From contig OX578134.1 of NCBI GenBank assembly GCA_951213105.1, positions 142,390,450-142,454,449 of the forward strand: a stretch of 64,000 nt of DNA, given 5' to 3'. Below the pieces are notes generated by a model. The model was not told where the DNA came from and did not search any database. It saw only the letters and a list, made by a program, of their open reading frames with translations. Each line of letters opens with the position of its first letter. The first letter of the stretch is position 1. The position numbers were made by a program, and so were the translations under genes. Positions 1-13,208 of this stretch are shown piece after piece. This DNA comes from Amaurobius ferox. Lineage: Eukaryota > Arthropoda > Arachnida > Araneae > Amaurobiidae.

Positions 1-3000
1 AGGCCTTTGCATCGAATTTTTATTTTCTCTATACAGTATATATACGCGGATAGGAATTTAATGGGGTTAGATGCAAAAATGTAATGCAGATTCTTTGCAT
101 GTCCAGTCTCTTTAGTTACCATATGATACCATACATCCTTTGTTTATGTTATGTCTCTGTAGGTAAATATGTATGGTCGTCCGTCCCAGACATGTGTGTA
201 TACAATCTAGCTGAACACATATCCATCATATTTTCCTGAAACTTTTTAGTTACGTGACTCATGCGGCGAGCTCATATTGATTAGATTTGCATGCAAGCCA
301 TGACCTCAAAAAACAGCCATAAAAATCATAAAATCTGAAATAAAAGAAAAAAATCTTAACATATATGCAGCATATTTTTCTTATAATTGTAATTTTTAAC
401 TCCCAGTACGCTGAAGCAAACCGTCTGCAAGAAATTGTAGTTTTGAAGAGTTCTGGTATGTTGGCGTTAAAAGAAATGTCAAATCGCCAAATTACAACTA
501 TATTTGATGCAATTAAAGTAATTATTTATCTAATTTAATTTTTTGTGCGATAGAACGAATATAACTTATTCAATAAGTGCAATCAACGTAAAATATAAAT
601 AACTTTTTTGAATCTGAGGCAAAATTATATTGTGATCAGAACAACCATTTAAAACATTGAAATATAAAAGAGAAATACTGCTTTTGTCTGTATGATTCGG
701 TCAACGTATGCTATCCCACAAACACACTATTTTTATTCCTTTCATTTCTTATAAAAGTAATATTCTTTAATAAGGATAGAAATAATCTTTTCGAAAAGGC
801 TTTCACGCTAAACCGACACCAATGCATGCGAAAATCAAAACGTTTGTGAAACATTTTGCGTACGAGATAAAATTCCCTCTTATCTGCAATGTAATTGCAG
901 CAAATTGCGTGACACCTTAAACGTTCCAGATTTTTGGAGCACCTGATTTTCAGGAAAAAATACAAAAAAAACTTATTTTAGATGCATTTCCAAATCAAAT
1001 GTAGAACTTTTCTGTCTTTTAAGTATCTCGCTACCCAGTTTTGTATTGGGAATGTCGAGAAAGAGACAAAGATTTTCTCCAAATCTCAATTATCGATCAA
1101 TGATGTTAAAGCAAAGTGCGTGTGTATATGCATGCTTTTAAAATCAAATACAACAACTTTTGATGATTTAATAAAACAAAACATCTTATCATATGTTATT
1201 AAATGGATGTTATTAATTATATATTTTCCTCTCGATACTCATTAATGATATTTCAGCATATTTATTGTCAGAATGTGTGAGGAATATTTAAGTGAACATT
1301 TTATTTCTATGTTTAAAATGTTTTACAAAAATAAAATGTAATTCTGTATCTAAGGCTTAGATTATTAACTTGTAATAATTTTATACTTTTACAATATACA
1401 TCAACGACAGTCCTTCCTACAAATCATAAGATTTAGAACACTGTTTTCTGGTTTATAAGATTTATAACAATGTTTTCTTGGCTTAACATGGTTTCTTGAT
1501 TTATTAGGCATGCTAACTTAGATTAACATACATAATAGTCGAATTAGATATTATGTGTGTTGTAAATTTTAGAATAAACATAAAATCTTATTTAAAATAT
1601 AATATTTTAAAGTACTTTCACTAATTTTAGATTTTAAGTACAACCTCATTGCACTTTATCTTATATTCGTTAAAGTCATTCAATAACCGACTAAAATGTT
1701 GAAGATTCCTTCACCTTTCATGCAGTGATGACCATATATCATTTACCGTCTTAAGTGTAAACTATTTAGACTAATAAAAGTTAAATTACTATTCAAATGC
1801 AATAAAAGCGACAGCACCCAAAGAGTTGTTACTTTTAATTCATTTGAATTTACTGTAGTACTGCCTCCGATATTGCAAATATATCTTTTCAGTGAAGACA
1901 TATGATCGATATCGTTCTTCCATTAGGAAAGGGAACTAGTTTGGTCGTAAATGGTATTCTGAACGCAATGAAAAATATATCTCGTTTCTAGACATTGGAA
2001 AAAACTTTGCATCATATACAATCGCTTAAAGATATGGCATTTCTTCATGCATCCCTTCTAAAAACACTTTGTTATAAGGATATAAATCGTGTTTACCACT
2101 TCGTAAGTTTTACACTTTTACTCTGTATTACAAAACTTTTACTCTACATTACAAAATGTTTCCTCTATATTACGAAACTATTTCCCTTCTTAATCCAATG
2201 ACGAAAAGTCTATGCTTCTTGCGGAAACGGAAACATATATGGAATGCCATGCTTAAATAATGAAACTTTCATACGTTTTAAAATTAGAACAACATACATA
2301 CTATTTTAAAGGTTAAGCACATCCAAATATTTACAAAAATGCAAAGAAAGATCATTACATTTCAAAACCAAAGTGATTTCTTGCAACTAACGATGTTTCA
2401 ACTTTTTGTATTTACAAAGAAAAACATAAATATTTTTCTGGTAAATAATCCAGTCTAATTATTATTATTTTCAAAGCTTAACTATATCCAATAATTTTCT
2501 GTACAAGTTAACACTATTTCATTTTGTGCGAAAGCAATAGCAGAAATTGGAGTCATCACACGTATATAGCAGGTATTCTCATATATAGTATTGCAGTCCT
2601 ATTACAGATAACAGCATATGAGAATCGGTTTTCATTTAATGTCTGTGTTTATGTTGTAATTTACAAAGTATTTCTATATTGTGTTATTATTGTAGCAGTT
2701 TTGATCATCTATTTCTTACCTAATTTAGATTTAAATGGAATTTGCGTTGCTGTTTTATTTTCATTTAATATTTCATAAATATTTCATTCTGCAAAACACA
2801 CTAAAATAAATCTATTGGCCTAAATTGTTGTTATATCACACATATATCATATCAGTTGCCAGCAGTTTCTATTATATTGTAAGAAATAAATTTGCGATAT
2901 CGGAAAAAGCTTTGTTTTCATAGGGAATTTTTATATATTTCCTTTAAAAACCAAAGCTGCTTCAAAACAGATTGTGATTTAGTAACAACACATCATTTTT

Positions 3001-3436
3001 CATACTAACCGTATTTTGCTCTCAGGGACAGCTGTATAAAGAGAAATATTTTGAAAGTTAAGCAATTTTATATCTTATTTATCGATAGTTATTAAAGAAT
3101 AAACTAAGGATACATGAACAAAAGTTCTAAATTCTACATACTACGAAATAAAAGATTTAAAGATAATATAATAAACTCTATATGCATTTAAACTTTAATA
3201 GGCGAAATTAACTGTAGTATGTAAATTTCGACGTATTGGTTGTTTTTGTTTATCTCTCACTTTTTTATCTTTTGTTTCTTTTTATCTTCCGCAAAATAGT
3301 TTTGTGGATGCAAACTTGTCGTTTTATAAAGAGAAAATCAGTCGATCAAGTAATATTTTTTCAAAAACAGACAGTATTTATTTTAGTTATACGTGTTCTA
3401 TTAATCTCAGTGAAATAAGTAATTTACCTATCTTTC
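1..3436. other. AT-rich sequence without recognised genes
   Basis: I see no gene, RNA or transposon terminus here. The short open frames (for example 982-1245 and 2524-2778) have the biased, hydrophobic or Lys/Asn/Ile-rich composition expected of AT-rich noncoding DNA and match no family I know. Confidence 0.6.
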
Positions 3437-3438
3437 TA

Positions 3439-3479
3439 TTATAATACATGGATAATTCTATGTTATAATACATGGATAA
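3439..3479. repeat. Short tandem duplication, 24-bp period
   Basis: The 17-mer TTATAATACATGGATAA starts at 3439 and again at 3463, in the same orientation. Two copies only; probably a local slippage duplication. Confidence 0.7.
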
Positions 3480-3782
3480 CTATGAGGAACATTGCTAAAT
3501 ATCAAAAAGTAAATATCGATGTATTGAGTATTTTTTAAATTAAAACTTCTTGTAGTAATTAGTACACATTCACAGAACGACTTTACTCGCAATTTTCAAC
3601 AGAGTTTTGATTTCCATAGACACGCTCCTTTGTAAATCGATATATGTTAACCTAATCATTAGATATAAAAAAAAAACTTATTTCAATTTAGAACCGTATA
3701 ATAAAAGCAATTTTGGAATTTTCTAAACGAAACAGGTATTCAACCTCTGAGACTAACTTTACACATTTTTTCTTTTACTAAA

Positions 3783-4153
3783 ACCTGTTTTACGGCTATA
3801 TACTGTTTGCATTGGACCGATATTTTTTCAGCGTTCACATTTTTATAATATATGAACTTGCCACCTGTGTTTGGTCAAAATCGCTGCAGTAGACGTTGAG
3901 ATTTTGTAACGTCCACACACATGAATCTCGTATTACAGCTAAACTATCTACATTTTTATGTCAAATTAATACAGTATACTGCCGAAAGTTGTTCCAAATA
4001 GCTTCATCCGTTTTCCAGATTACTAAGGGCTACTGATTTACACAACATCCTGTTCTACAGCTATATATACTGTATGCATTGATCCGATATTTTTTCATCT
4101 TCCACATTTTAATAATATATGAGCTTGCCAAGGTCGGTCAAAATCGTTTCAGT
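3783..4153. repeat. Direct repeat pair of about 110 bp
   Basis: A block around 3783-3895 recurs at about 4048-4153. Shared landmarks in order are CTGTT-TAC-GCTATATA, GCATTG, CCGATATTTTTTCA, TAATATATGA and CTTGCCA followed by GGTCAAAATCG. The copies differ by scattered substitutions and small indels. The second copy runs directly into the CT-rich microsatellite. No coding capacity was seen. Confidence 0.6.
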
Positions 4154-4155
4154 GA

Positions 4156-4410
4156 TCTCTCTCCCCCTCTCTCTCCCTCTCTCTCCCTCTCTCTCCTCTC
4201 TCTCTCTCTCTCCCCCTCTCTCTTCTCTCTATCCCCTCTCGCTCCCTGTCTCCCTCTCTCTCTCCTCTCCCCCATTATCCCCCTCTCTCTGTCTCTATCC
4301 CCCTTCCCTCTCTCTCTCCCTCTCCCTCTCTCCCTCTGCCCCTCTTCCTCTCTCTCCCGCCCCCCTCCATCTTCCTCCCCCCTCTTTCTCTCTCTCTCTC
4401 ACACACACAC
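4156..4410. repeat. CT-rich microsatellite ending in (CA)n
   Basis: About 245 bases of impure TCTC/CCCT repeat run to 4400 and are followed by a short (CA) run to 4410. Open frames crossing it translate as Ser/Leu/Pro low-complexity sequence and are artefacts. The tract could form triplex DNA, but nothing here shows a function. Confidence 0.9.
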
Positions 4411-5616
4411 GGTTAAATAACGAACACCATATTTTTCTTAGGCTACATTAGTTAAAGTAAAATGTTTCCTTAATCTATTGGATCAAGCTCTACCATTGCA
4501 TTAATCTATATCATCCTATATTTCTCTAACTCAACGCAAGAACAGTAAAAACTGAATCATTCTTTCTAATTTCTCGAAAATATATTATTTCATATTAATT
4601 CAAAACTTTAATGTATGCAACATATTCTGTATACAACTAGAGAAGTAATTTAAATGCGGAGAATTTTGAATAAAGATATTTCATTTGGATAAAAAATATC
4701 CTTTTGCAAATAAAACTCTTAGGGATATTACTTTCAAATATTATCATTAATTTGAAACAGAAATACACTCGTTTTTTTCATTCAAAACTATTTGGGTAAG
4801 TAAAGACATATTTCTTTCCGAATGCTAAATGATCTTTAAATAGATGAATCTTTCAGCACAATACTCCAGAAATTGATTTTAATTAATCAAAAAGACCGGT
4901 ATTTCCATTTACTTTCTAATCTTTCAGAAAAATAAAAATACAAAAAAATGTTTAAATTTATATTAATTAATCAGCAGTTTAATCTATTGTGAATATCGTT
5001 GAAAAATGTAAAATTAAGAAAAATAACTAGAGTTTCTTAGAATAGAAATTCTTTCAATAATCTTATGCATATTAAACAAACGAATCAAATGGATCAGTGA
5101 AAGCAAGCATAACCAAATGTTTTTATTAGCTTATATTGAAAATTTACTTTAAACTCAAACTAAACAACATTTAACATGAAAATTCAAAATCAATATTTGT
5201 CATGCCTCACAGAAATCTGTATGTGCTAAAGCAATTTAAAACTCAAAAATTATATACATATTTAAGTAAATTTAATTGAAAATTTAACTTGCTATATATT
5301 TATCTACTTTTATTAAACGATTAACTCCTTATTTTATTTACATAACGTTATAATCGTTGATTTTTGCGAATATAAATTGTTCATAACATTCCATTAACAA
5401 GAAATATCTTATATTGAACTTGACATGCAAATATTTTATAACATAATAAATTTGAAAAATAATAGAAAAAAAATTAAATTGAAAACAACGAGGATGATTC
5501 AATCTTGTATTAAAGAATGTGCATATTTGTTGTTGATTTCCATAATTAAAGCATTTACATTTCTCTTTCATATAAACACTATAATATGTTAAAAATGCGA
5601 AGCTATTACAAAAAAA
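4411..5616. other. AT-rich sequence, nothing recognised
   Basis: No gene, RNA or repeat terminus recognised; composition matches the rest of the AT-rich background. Confidence 0.55.
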
Positions 5617-6573
5617 TCTGATGTGGGCAACACATGACTTTCCTTATATAATGCAATGAATTTACTACTTTTACTGTTAAAAAATGTTATTCTTATAGTA
5701 GATACTTGTATTCTTTCCAAGACATTGAATTTTCTTCAATTAGACGTCATTTTCATTGATTTAGCGTCATTTTTATCAATGTGGAGAGATTTTTGTTAAG
5801 TTGGAAACAATTTAAAATGTCGCCAAGTTGTCGACATTCCGCCAAATTCGTCGCAAAAATCTCGCCAAGCGTTATGGACGGAGAAATAAGTTATTCTTAC
5901 AGCAGATAAATGAATATTGGCGTTCAAATACAAAAGTATTACTCAAAGTATCTTTTTTCCTGAATGGAACGAGCTAGATCCACGAGAATGATGTCACCAA
6001 ATGTATCGCGTGGTATTACATATGAAAAGTGAACATGTTTCTCAATAGGAAATATATATATTTTTTTATTTTATATGACTTTCCGATATTTTTTTGAAAA
6101 ATGTTCAATATCTCGAGAATGGTTCATGTTACCGTTCCAAAATTTATGTCAATCGTTTTCTAATGAAAAATTACATAAGAAATGCCTATTTGTTTAACTT
6201 TATTAGCGGTTTTAATTTTTTGACGATTTTTTCAAAATTTCACTCGAAAATTTAGGGGGGATCTGAACATTCGATTGCGTATAAAATCAGTAGGCTTCCA
6301 GTGTTTACGGATTGTGATTTTTCTATCAAATTTTGTTCGAATCGGTCTATTCGTTCGTCAGTTATCGTTACCACAGTCTCACTGACACACACACACACAC
6401 ATACTTTCACACACACATACACACACACACACACACAGACAGACATCACTTCAAAAATGTTTGATTCGTGATCAGGGATGCTTGAAACGTGCTCTCCCGT
6501 CGAAAACTCGAATTCTAATTTTCGACCCCGTCGCAATACTTTCCTCATACATTATGTATATCAGGAAAATAAT
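5617..6573 (+). mobile_element. Hairpin-ended interspersed element, copy 1
   Basis: The left end is TCTGATGTGGGCAACACATG followed by ACTTTCCTTATATAATG. The right end is a stem-loop in which ACTTTCC..ATAC..GTAT..GGAAA pairs around CATTATG (6538-6573). A TTGGCGAC/GCCAAATTCG-rich block lies near 5820-5880 and a (CA)n tract at about 6384-6437. The same ends and interior recur near 30.3 kb, inverted at 35.6 and 14.8 kb, and as a fragment at 61 kb. Subterminal inverted repeats, an internal microsatellite and one terminal hairpin resemble non-autonomous Helentron elements (HINE or DINE-1 type). That class is inferred. It has no protein-coding capacity: the 98-residue minus-strand frame over the CA tract is an artefact. 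Confidence 0.65.
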
Positions 6574-6976
6574 AATTACTTATATCTTTATAACTTATTA
6601 ATTTCTACTGAAAATTTCCATGAACTTTGTAATGAAAAAAATTAATTTCAGTTTATAGTATGAAATAGGTTTTTTTTCGCCGAAAGCACTTTTTATAAAA
6701 TTACAGAAATATAAAATTACTTAACGAAATGTATAAAAACTGCGTTTTAAGTCAGAATTTCGTTAATAAAATCCTGACATTCAGAAAATTAATCAATACA
6801 AAGTATAAATATATTTTGTTAGAATTTAACATGTGAGTGAAATATATATGTTATTTTAGCATTAGATTTTAATGGATTCAGCGTCATAAAATAAATATCA
6901 ACTGTTAAATGTAGCATTATTTCCACAGATATTTATAACACACATTTTAATATCTATGCATTTTTACACATTTAAC

Positions 6977-7079
6977 AAATGCATTAATAGTCAACCAGTA
7001 CAAATTCATGAAAAATGCATTAATAGTCAACCAGTACAAATTCATGGAAAAATGCATTAATAGTCAACCAGTACAAACT
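6977..7079. repeat. Minisatellite, 36-37 bp unit, about 2.8 copies
   Basis: The core AATGCATTAATAGTCAACC followed by AGTACAAA occurs three times, with units starting near 6977, 7013 and 7050. The copies are almost identical, so the expansion is recent. The third copy is truncated. Confidence 0.9.
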
Positions 7080-7773
7080 CGACTTACAATTGCATTAAAA
7101 TGAATCATTATAATAGAAATTATTCTGAATTACTTAAAGACACCCATCAAACCATTTTCGAACATTTATAAAACATATAGTAAAATTGTCAATGTTTTTG
7201 TTAAAGACCCTCAATATTATCATTCACATTATGAAAAGATATTTACAAGTAATTTGCACGAATTTACGGAATATCTTTTATTTTCCACTGAATAAAAAAT
7301 CAACCCGTATACGATAGGATTGAGATATTATGAATGAACAATAGAAATACACACTAGTCAAACCTAAATGATCTCCATCCCAAAGATCCTAAAATAATTT
7401 TGGAAAAATTCCAAACAGAATGATAAGAATACATGTTTGCATTTTTAGAAAGCTCTGATTTGTGTAATGCACAGAGAACTTATGGAACGAATCATTAAGT
7501 TGCAACATGAAGGAAATCGAGCATGAAAAAATTATTTTCTCTCTGAAGATATTTTAATCCAGTAAGATTCTATTCCCTAGTTTCCTATACTAAACATGTT
7601 TATAAAATTATTTCTTACAAATTCTTAATTTGGCATTTGCATGAGATGAGAAAAAATATGTAAACATTAGAATTCCATTACTTTTGCTTATGAAAATTTT
7701 ATGTAAATAATTCATTTATATTTTTGTATACAAAATCAGAAAGGTACATTAGGAACTGTTCCATAACCTAAAA

Positions 7774-7869
7774 CGTAGAACTACGCAAACTTTTACCATT
7801 TCATTCTGCTTTCTTACTAATTGTATGTTATTAAAGTATTCAACAAAAGGCAGTTGACGTAGTTCTACG
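7774..7869. repeat. 12-bp inverted repeat before the 180-bp array
   Basis: CGTAGAACTACG at 7774-7785 is the exact reverse complement of CGTAGTTCTACG at 7858-7869. Each is itself nearly palindromic. The pair lies just upstream of the tandem array and may mark its boundary or be a small foldback. Confidence 0.6.
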
Positions 7870-7876
7870 TTATAGG

Positions 7877-8540
7877 CGGCAGCAGAGTTGCAAATGTACC
7901 TCTTCGATTTTTTCGTGACATTCAAATCCCCAGTTTGACATCCCCTCTTATCTAGTGCAAGAAAGGACGTAGCTACAACTATTCATATCCGTTATAACTT
8001 GGTGTATCTTTCGCTATCCAATACTATATACATCATATCTATATATTTTAATTTGTGAGCAGTAATGGCAAGAAAGTGTTGCAATTGTTCGTTTCATTAT
8101 ATTCCCAATTTTGCCCCCCTTACCTAATCTAGAGAAATACTAGCTACAGCTATTCATATATATAGTAAAGCGGTATTCCTTTTTTCTATTTAACAGTAAA
8201 TACATCACCATTCCCTTTCTTTTTCCATATTAGACCAGTGAGGGCGAGAGTGCGTTGCACTTTTTCGTGACATTCCCTTCCCAAGTCAAGTCTGCCCTTT
8301 TATATTTCTTTGAAAGTCGTAGTTACACCATTTTAAATCTCTTCCAACACGATGTTTCTCTCTCTATCTATCATTCTGCACATCATCATCATCTCTATCT
8401 CTTCCTTTTCATCTGCGAGCAGCAACGTTGAGTGTGGGTTGCACTTTTAGTGAAATTCACTTCCCTAGGCAAGTTCTCGTCATAGCCTACTTCTTCTAAA
8501 GACGTCACTATAACTGTTCATATATCTTATGACGCGGTCT
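7877..8540. repeat. Diverged satellite-like tandem array, unit about 180 bp
   Basis: Units begin at a GAGCAG/GACCAG-like word near 7877, 8057, 8233 and 8417, giving periods of 180, 176 and 184 bp. In order, each unit carries a GTTGCA-TTTTTCGTGACATTC block, CTTCCC, an ACGTAG-TACA-CTATTCATAT block and an ATACATCATC-TCTAT block. The fourth unit is truncated. Copies are clearly diverged, so the array is old. No coding potential was seen. Confidence 0.7.
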
Positions 8541-11500
8541 TATACAATTGTTTTATACAATTGTTAATACAATTGTCTTATTATGTTTCTTGTATACATC
8601 GTAAAAATCAATACAGTTGTTTAGATCAACATAAGATTCTGCTATAGCAAATTGTAAATATGTATTCTCAACAAATGTAAAATTGCAATATAAAACGAGC
8701 ATAAACAAAAGCTCCGCAGTGTGGAATAGAAACTTATTTATCCTAGTTTTTATTTATGTGCAGGTAGAAATTAATAAATGTATTTTAAACTATTATTTTC
8801 ATTCTAAGTAATTTTTTTACTATATATTTTTGAAATATGTAAAAACTAATTCCATTAATTGTGTTATGAAATTAAATGAAAACTAATTTCCATAATTATG
8901 AAATGACTCAATAAATAATTGTCAATTTTAGAGGGAAAAGGAAATACATTCAATTAGAAAAATCCACTCACAAAAATTGCAATGAAGTCAGAATTAAATA
9001 AACTAAGAAACAAATATTTTATTAAAAAAAATATTTTTTTTACAAATACAATAACCAAGAAAATTACTTTTAAAATAACGAAAAAACTTGAAATTAGTGC
9101 ATAAGTATGCATATAATATTTATATTTTACTTAAAATAATCACAGGAAAACTGTTGCACATCCTGAAACACAAATTAATGACAACCCATAAATAAAAAGT
9201 AAAACCTCATGGCACCGTTAAGTTTTTTATTTGCATAGTTATCGATTTCTGCAAGCAAATTGACAGGTTTAATTACTGTCCCCAAATCTGAAAGACTTGG
9301 TTCATGACATTAGCACTGAAACTAATTACTAGTTAGAATTTCTATCTTATGCAAATTCAAAAGCAAACAAAACAGCTTGAATTTTATATTAGGAAAATAT
9401 AAAACTTCCCAAAAGATTATCATGCCTGATATAAGTTTTAAATGGCTTAGAATTTTTAATATACGTACAAAAAGATTTCCAAATAAATTTTGACTTTTAT
9501 TATGTCAATATTTCGTTTTATGCGATCGCGTCACTTTTAACACATTATATGCGTGCTTATATTATTTTATATAAAAGAATTTTAGAAACAATTTCGAATA
9601 TTATGTTATAAAGGCATAAACTGATTTTTGGCACGCAATAAGGGGAAACTAAGCAATAAGGGAAAACTAAATTTACAGGCAGTCATTGCTATTATATGAA
9701 GGCATGGGTTGTCTGACCTTGTCGATATTTTATTGCATTGGGTGCCAGACTTGGAGAAATATTGCTCACTTGGCAACTATTGGCGAATTTTCGAAGTCAC
9801 TGTAATTTTCGAGATTGATAAATTAGTTTCGAAGATACAACCTACTTCAAGAGATTTATTTAGAGAGTACAAAATGGAGTCATCGTTTATTTGATTAAGG
9901 GAATAAGCTGCAACAATATTGAAATTTAAAAATTGGCTGTAAAATTACAGAACCAAGCTCACCTATTTTTATAATCGACAATCAAATCATACAACCAGTC
10001 CTGTATAATATTATATTCTAAATTAGATCAAATGCACGGCTAACACACACGACATAAGTATTACTAAAATATTACTAAATATTGCTAAACTAAAATAATA
10101 GTCATCCAAAATGGAGATTTATAAATATAAGTAATACTTCAATAATAATAGTTTTAAATGATTTATATGATTTTAATTAATTAATAATATTATTAATAGT
10201 ATCAACACTACTGATATTACGGTCGGCATACTTTTAGTTCAGTTTCAAATAATCAGTTGGGTTCTTTGTATATTTACCATAACGTAATATTACACGCATC
10301 ACTAGGATGAAGTAAACTACTAGTAAATGAATCTATAACTCTTGTTTTATTCCACAATTACTTGCAACACAGAAAACATTAATTACTGCGCATCAAATGA
10401 GACCTTTTTATTCTTGCTAGGGTAAGTACGAAATTTTAATCATCGGACAATTTTCATATATTTCAATTTTCATCTCGCATTTAACTCTGCAATTAGCATT
10501 TTACAAAAATAATTAAAAATGTTAGGACTTTAAAATAATTTATAAATTTTATAAGATGTCCTAACGAGATGATGTCCTTATTGAAATTATTATTATCTTT
10601 ATTTTATAAGATGTCTTTATTGAAAAGCGATCTTAAAAACATTAATTTCCGCTATTAGCAAAAATATCATTTTGAAGAAAAATTCAGATACGATTGTAAC
10701 AATTGTGTAATCTCTATTTAAATCACGGTGCCATATGTTTAACTGATTAACAAGGTGTTTAAACATAATGACTAATGTATTTTTAATGTTACATAATGTC
10801 CTTTAAAAGAAACTAGTAGAACTCATCAAAGAGTGAGTTATTTCTGATGTATGTAATTTGTACCATCAATCATTTGCTCTTGGTTATGCTTATATGTGTA
10901 TAATTTAAAAAACCTAGCAAAATACTTGACATTTCACAAAATATTTAGTAGAAAGATAACGAATTGATGGATCATTGATAAAAGTGAGTGTCAGGTCGAG
11001 AGTAAAATAAATTGTTATGTCAACAGTGAATACTATATTTCGATAAAACTTAACTTAAAACTTAACTTTTCATTAGAAGGTTCTAAGCAATTATTAAAAC
11101 AAAGTATATTTACATCTAATAATTTTACATTAATATTTATTTGATATTACTCTGTTTCGCCAAACGAAATAAAGATACAAAATTTGAACTCTAATACTTG
11201 AAATACAGAAATAATTCCTAAGTACAATAATAATTAAATAAAAGTATTTTAGAAAAACACTATTTTATACTAAAGTATGGTATATTATTAAATATATTAA
11301 AAAATAACATCTTGTGTTAATAGTTATGACATAACAAATTTCGAATGTCTAAGCCCATATATAAAAACGTATTTTAATAAATAATAGCACCATTTTCAAA
11401 GACATATTTTCAAAGTAGATGGTATGGAATAGAAAATAAGCAAGGACATTCCTATATTATAATATCTGGCAGTGAATGAATACTATGCGATAAAATTATG

Positions 11501-11736
11501 CAGAATTAATGACAATAAACTCTCCTCCAGGTCACCAAAGATTGGCAATTTTATTTAGGATGATTTACAACGAGTCATGAAGTAGACGTCTATTAACCCA
11601 GGGATGATGAAAAGAGGAGCGGAAGAAGGAAACTGGGGCCACTTATCAATTTTCCAAATGTTCATAAAGTTACCTATTTAGGAGATCTTTTTACAAACAA
11701 AATAACAAGTCAGTAATGTAACGAATAGTGATAAGG
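8541..11736. other. AT-rich sequence, nothing recognised
   Basis: No gene, RNA or mobile element terminus was identified. A small repeated word (TTTTATAAGATGTC) occurs twice at about 10546-10615. The 61-codon frame at 9709-9894 resembles nothing I know. Confidence 0.5.
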
Positions 11737-11740
11737 CACT

Positions 11741-13104
11741 TGTAGCAAACGCTCATAAGGCAGTATTAAGTTCCTTGAGTTGGGACTTCTTTTGCTCACT
11801 GCTATGATACTGGTCTACTACGTTTTGGTCCCTGTATCAAACCCAGCACTACCAAGTCGGTGAAATTATCTCTACATTGGTGACCCAGACGTGATGTAAG
11901 AAATATCCTCAATTATTTTCCAGTTATTCTGCTTCCCAAGTATTATATATATGTATTGCATAAATGTACTTTCTATATACTCCAAGAGATGGCGCCACCA
12001 CACTTTCTTGATCATCTGAGTTTCTCTAACGTCGATTCACCTTACGTAATCGGACCTTGTGACTTACTACAAAGCCGCTTATAAACAACTCCTTCACTTA
12101 AGGGTGAGCGTCAGTAAATCTTCTGCCTTATCCGCGCTTTGTTAACTTTCGCGGCACACATTTTTCGCCGAAATTCTGCTCAAATAGTTGCGAAATATTT
12201 TCTGAAAGATAAAATGCAATGCTTAGATTACAATAAAACTAAATTTAATGCCCAATAAAATATAGAATATATCTTTTATTTTAATCCAAAATATTTTTGG
12301 TGCTGCCATCTGTAGTCGTAATTTAATTCATACCGATTAATTCTATTTTTAATGCACATTTTTAGATATCTATTCCTTCTGAAACAGTATTAAATACAAC
12401 AACAGATCATATATAATAATGCCACAATCACGGAAAGGTAATTTCTCATTCTATAAATTCGATAAGGGGATCTGAATGTACATCACTGAGGACTGCAGTT
12501 TTATCTTCAGGTTCCTTTGTCTTCAAGTCCAAGTTCAATTACGTTTCCGTGATTGTGGCATTATTATGCATGATCTGTTGTATTTAATACCGTATTAAAA
12601 GGAATAGACATTAAAAAATGTTCATTAAACAATAAGAATTGTCGGTATGAATTAAATTACGACAACAGATGGCAGCACCAAAAATATTTTGAATTAAAAT
12701 AAAAAATATATTCTATGTTTTATTGGGTATTAAATTTAGTTTTAATATAATCTAAGCATTACATTTTATCTATCAGAAAATATTTCGTAACTGTTTGAGC
12801 AGAATTTCGGCGAAAAACGTGTGCCCCGAAAGTTAACAAAGCGCGGATAGGGCAGAAGATTTACTGACGCTCACCCTTAAACTTAGGAGCTTGTCACCTC
12901 ATCTACAACACACTGACAATTCCGTTCGGTTTCGAGGAAACTCAATGGGAAGAGGAGCACTGTAGCTAACGCTCATAAGGCAGTATTAAAGGCTCTGAGC
13001 TGGAGACGTCCTTTGTTCAAGGCACTTATAACTGACCTATCATACTTTGGCCCCGGAATGAAACCCCGACGATACCAAGTTGGTGAAATTGCATTGTCGC
13101 TACA
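11741..13104 (+). mobile_element. TRIM-like miniature LTR retrotransposon, split by a MITE
   Basis: Two direct terminal repeats lie at 11741-11876 and 12961-13104. They begin TGTAGC and end TCTACA or GCTACA, and share GCTCATAAGGCAGTATTAA, an ACTACCAAGT/GATACCAAGT block and GGTGAAATT. One base after the first repeat is a primer-binding-like TGGTGACCCAGACGTGAT. A purine tract, GGGAAGAGGAG, ends just before the second. CACT flanks both outer edges (11737-11740 and 13105-13108) as a 4-bp target duplication. Without the nested MITE the element is only about 585 bp with no ORF, which fits a terminal-repeat retrotransposon in miniature. The repeats look about three-quarters identical by eye, so it is old. 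The autonomous partner is not in the window. Confidence 0.65.
12102..12876. mobile_element. TTAA-flanked inverted-repeat MITE (piggyBac-like), inside the TRIM
   Basis: The element begins GGGTGAGCGTCAGTAAATC and ends with the reverse complement, with TTAA at 12098-12101 and 12877-12880. The arms are long, about 12102-12440 and 12540-12876. They share blocks such as GCGAAATATTTTCTGA and the CCACAATCACGGAAA word near the centre. A spacer of about 100 bp separates them. It has no ORF. TTAA duplication and a GGG/CCC terminus are the signature of piggyBac-related elements, so it is probably a non-autonomous derivative. Its position between the internal parts of the mini-LTR element shows it inserted later. 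Confidence 0.75.
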
Positions 13105-13208
13105 CACTCTTAAATGTCATCTGACAAATTTTAGAAGTCATATAGTACGGCAATGTGCAGAGAGAAAATACATTAAAAGTTATGTTCGTGAAATTTAACA
13201 CGCACTAG

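Noticed and set aside
4079..4451. Two overlapping 110-residue open frames rich in Ser, Leu and Pro
   Set aside because: They are translations of the CT/CA microsatellite, open because the repeat lacks stop codons.
6977..7079. Regular short repeats as a CRISPR array
   Set aside because: The units are contiguous tandem copies without unique spacers, and the genome context is eukaryotic.
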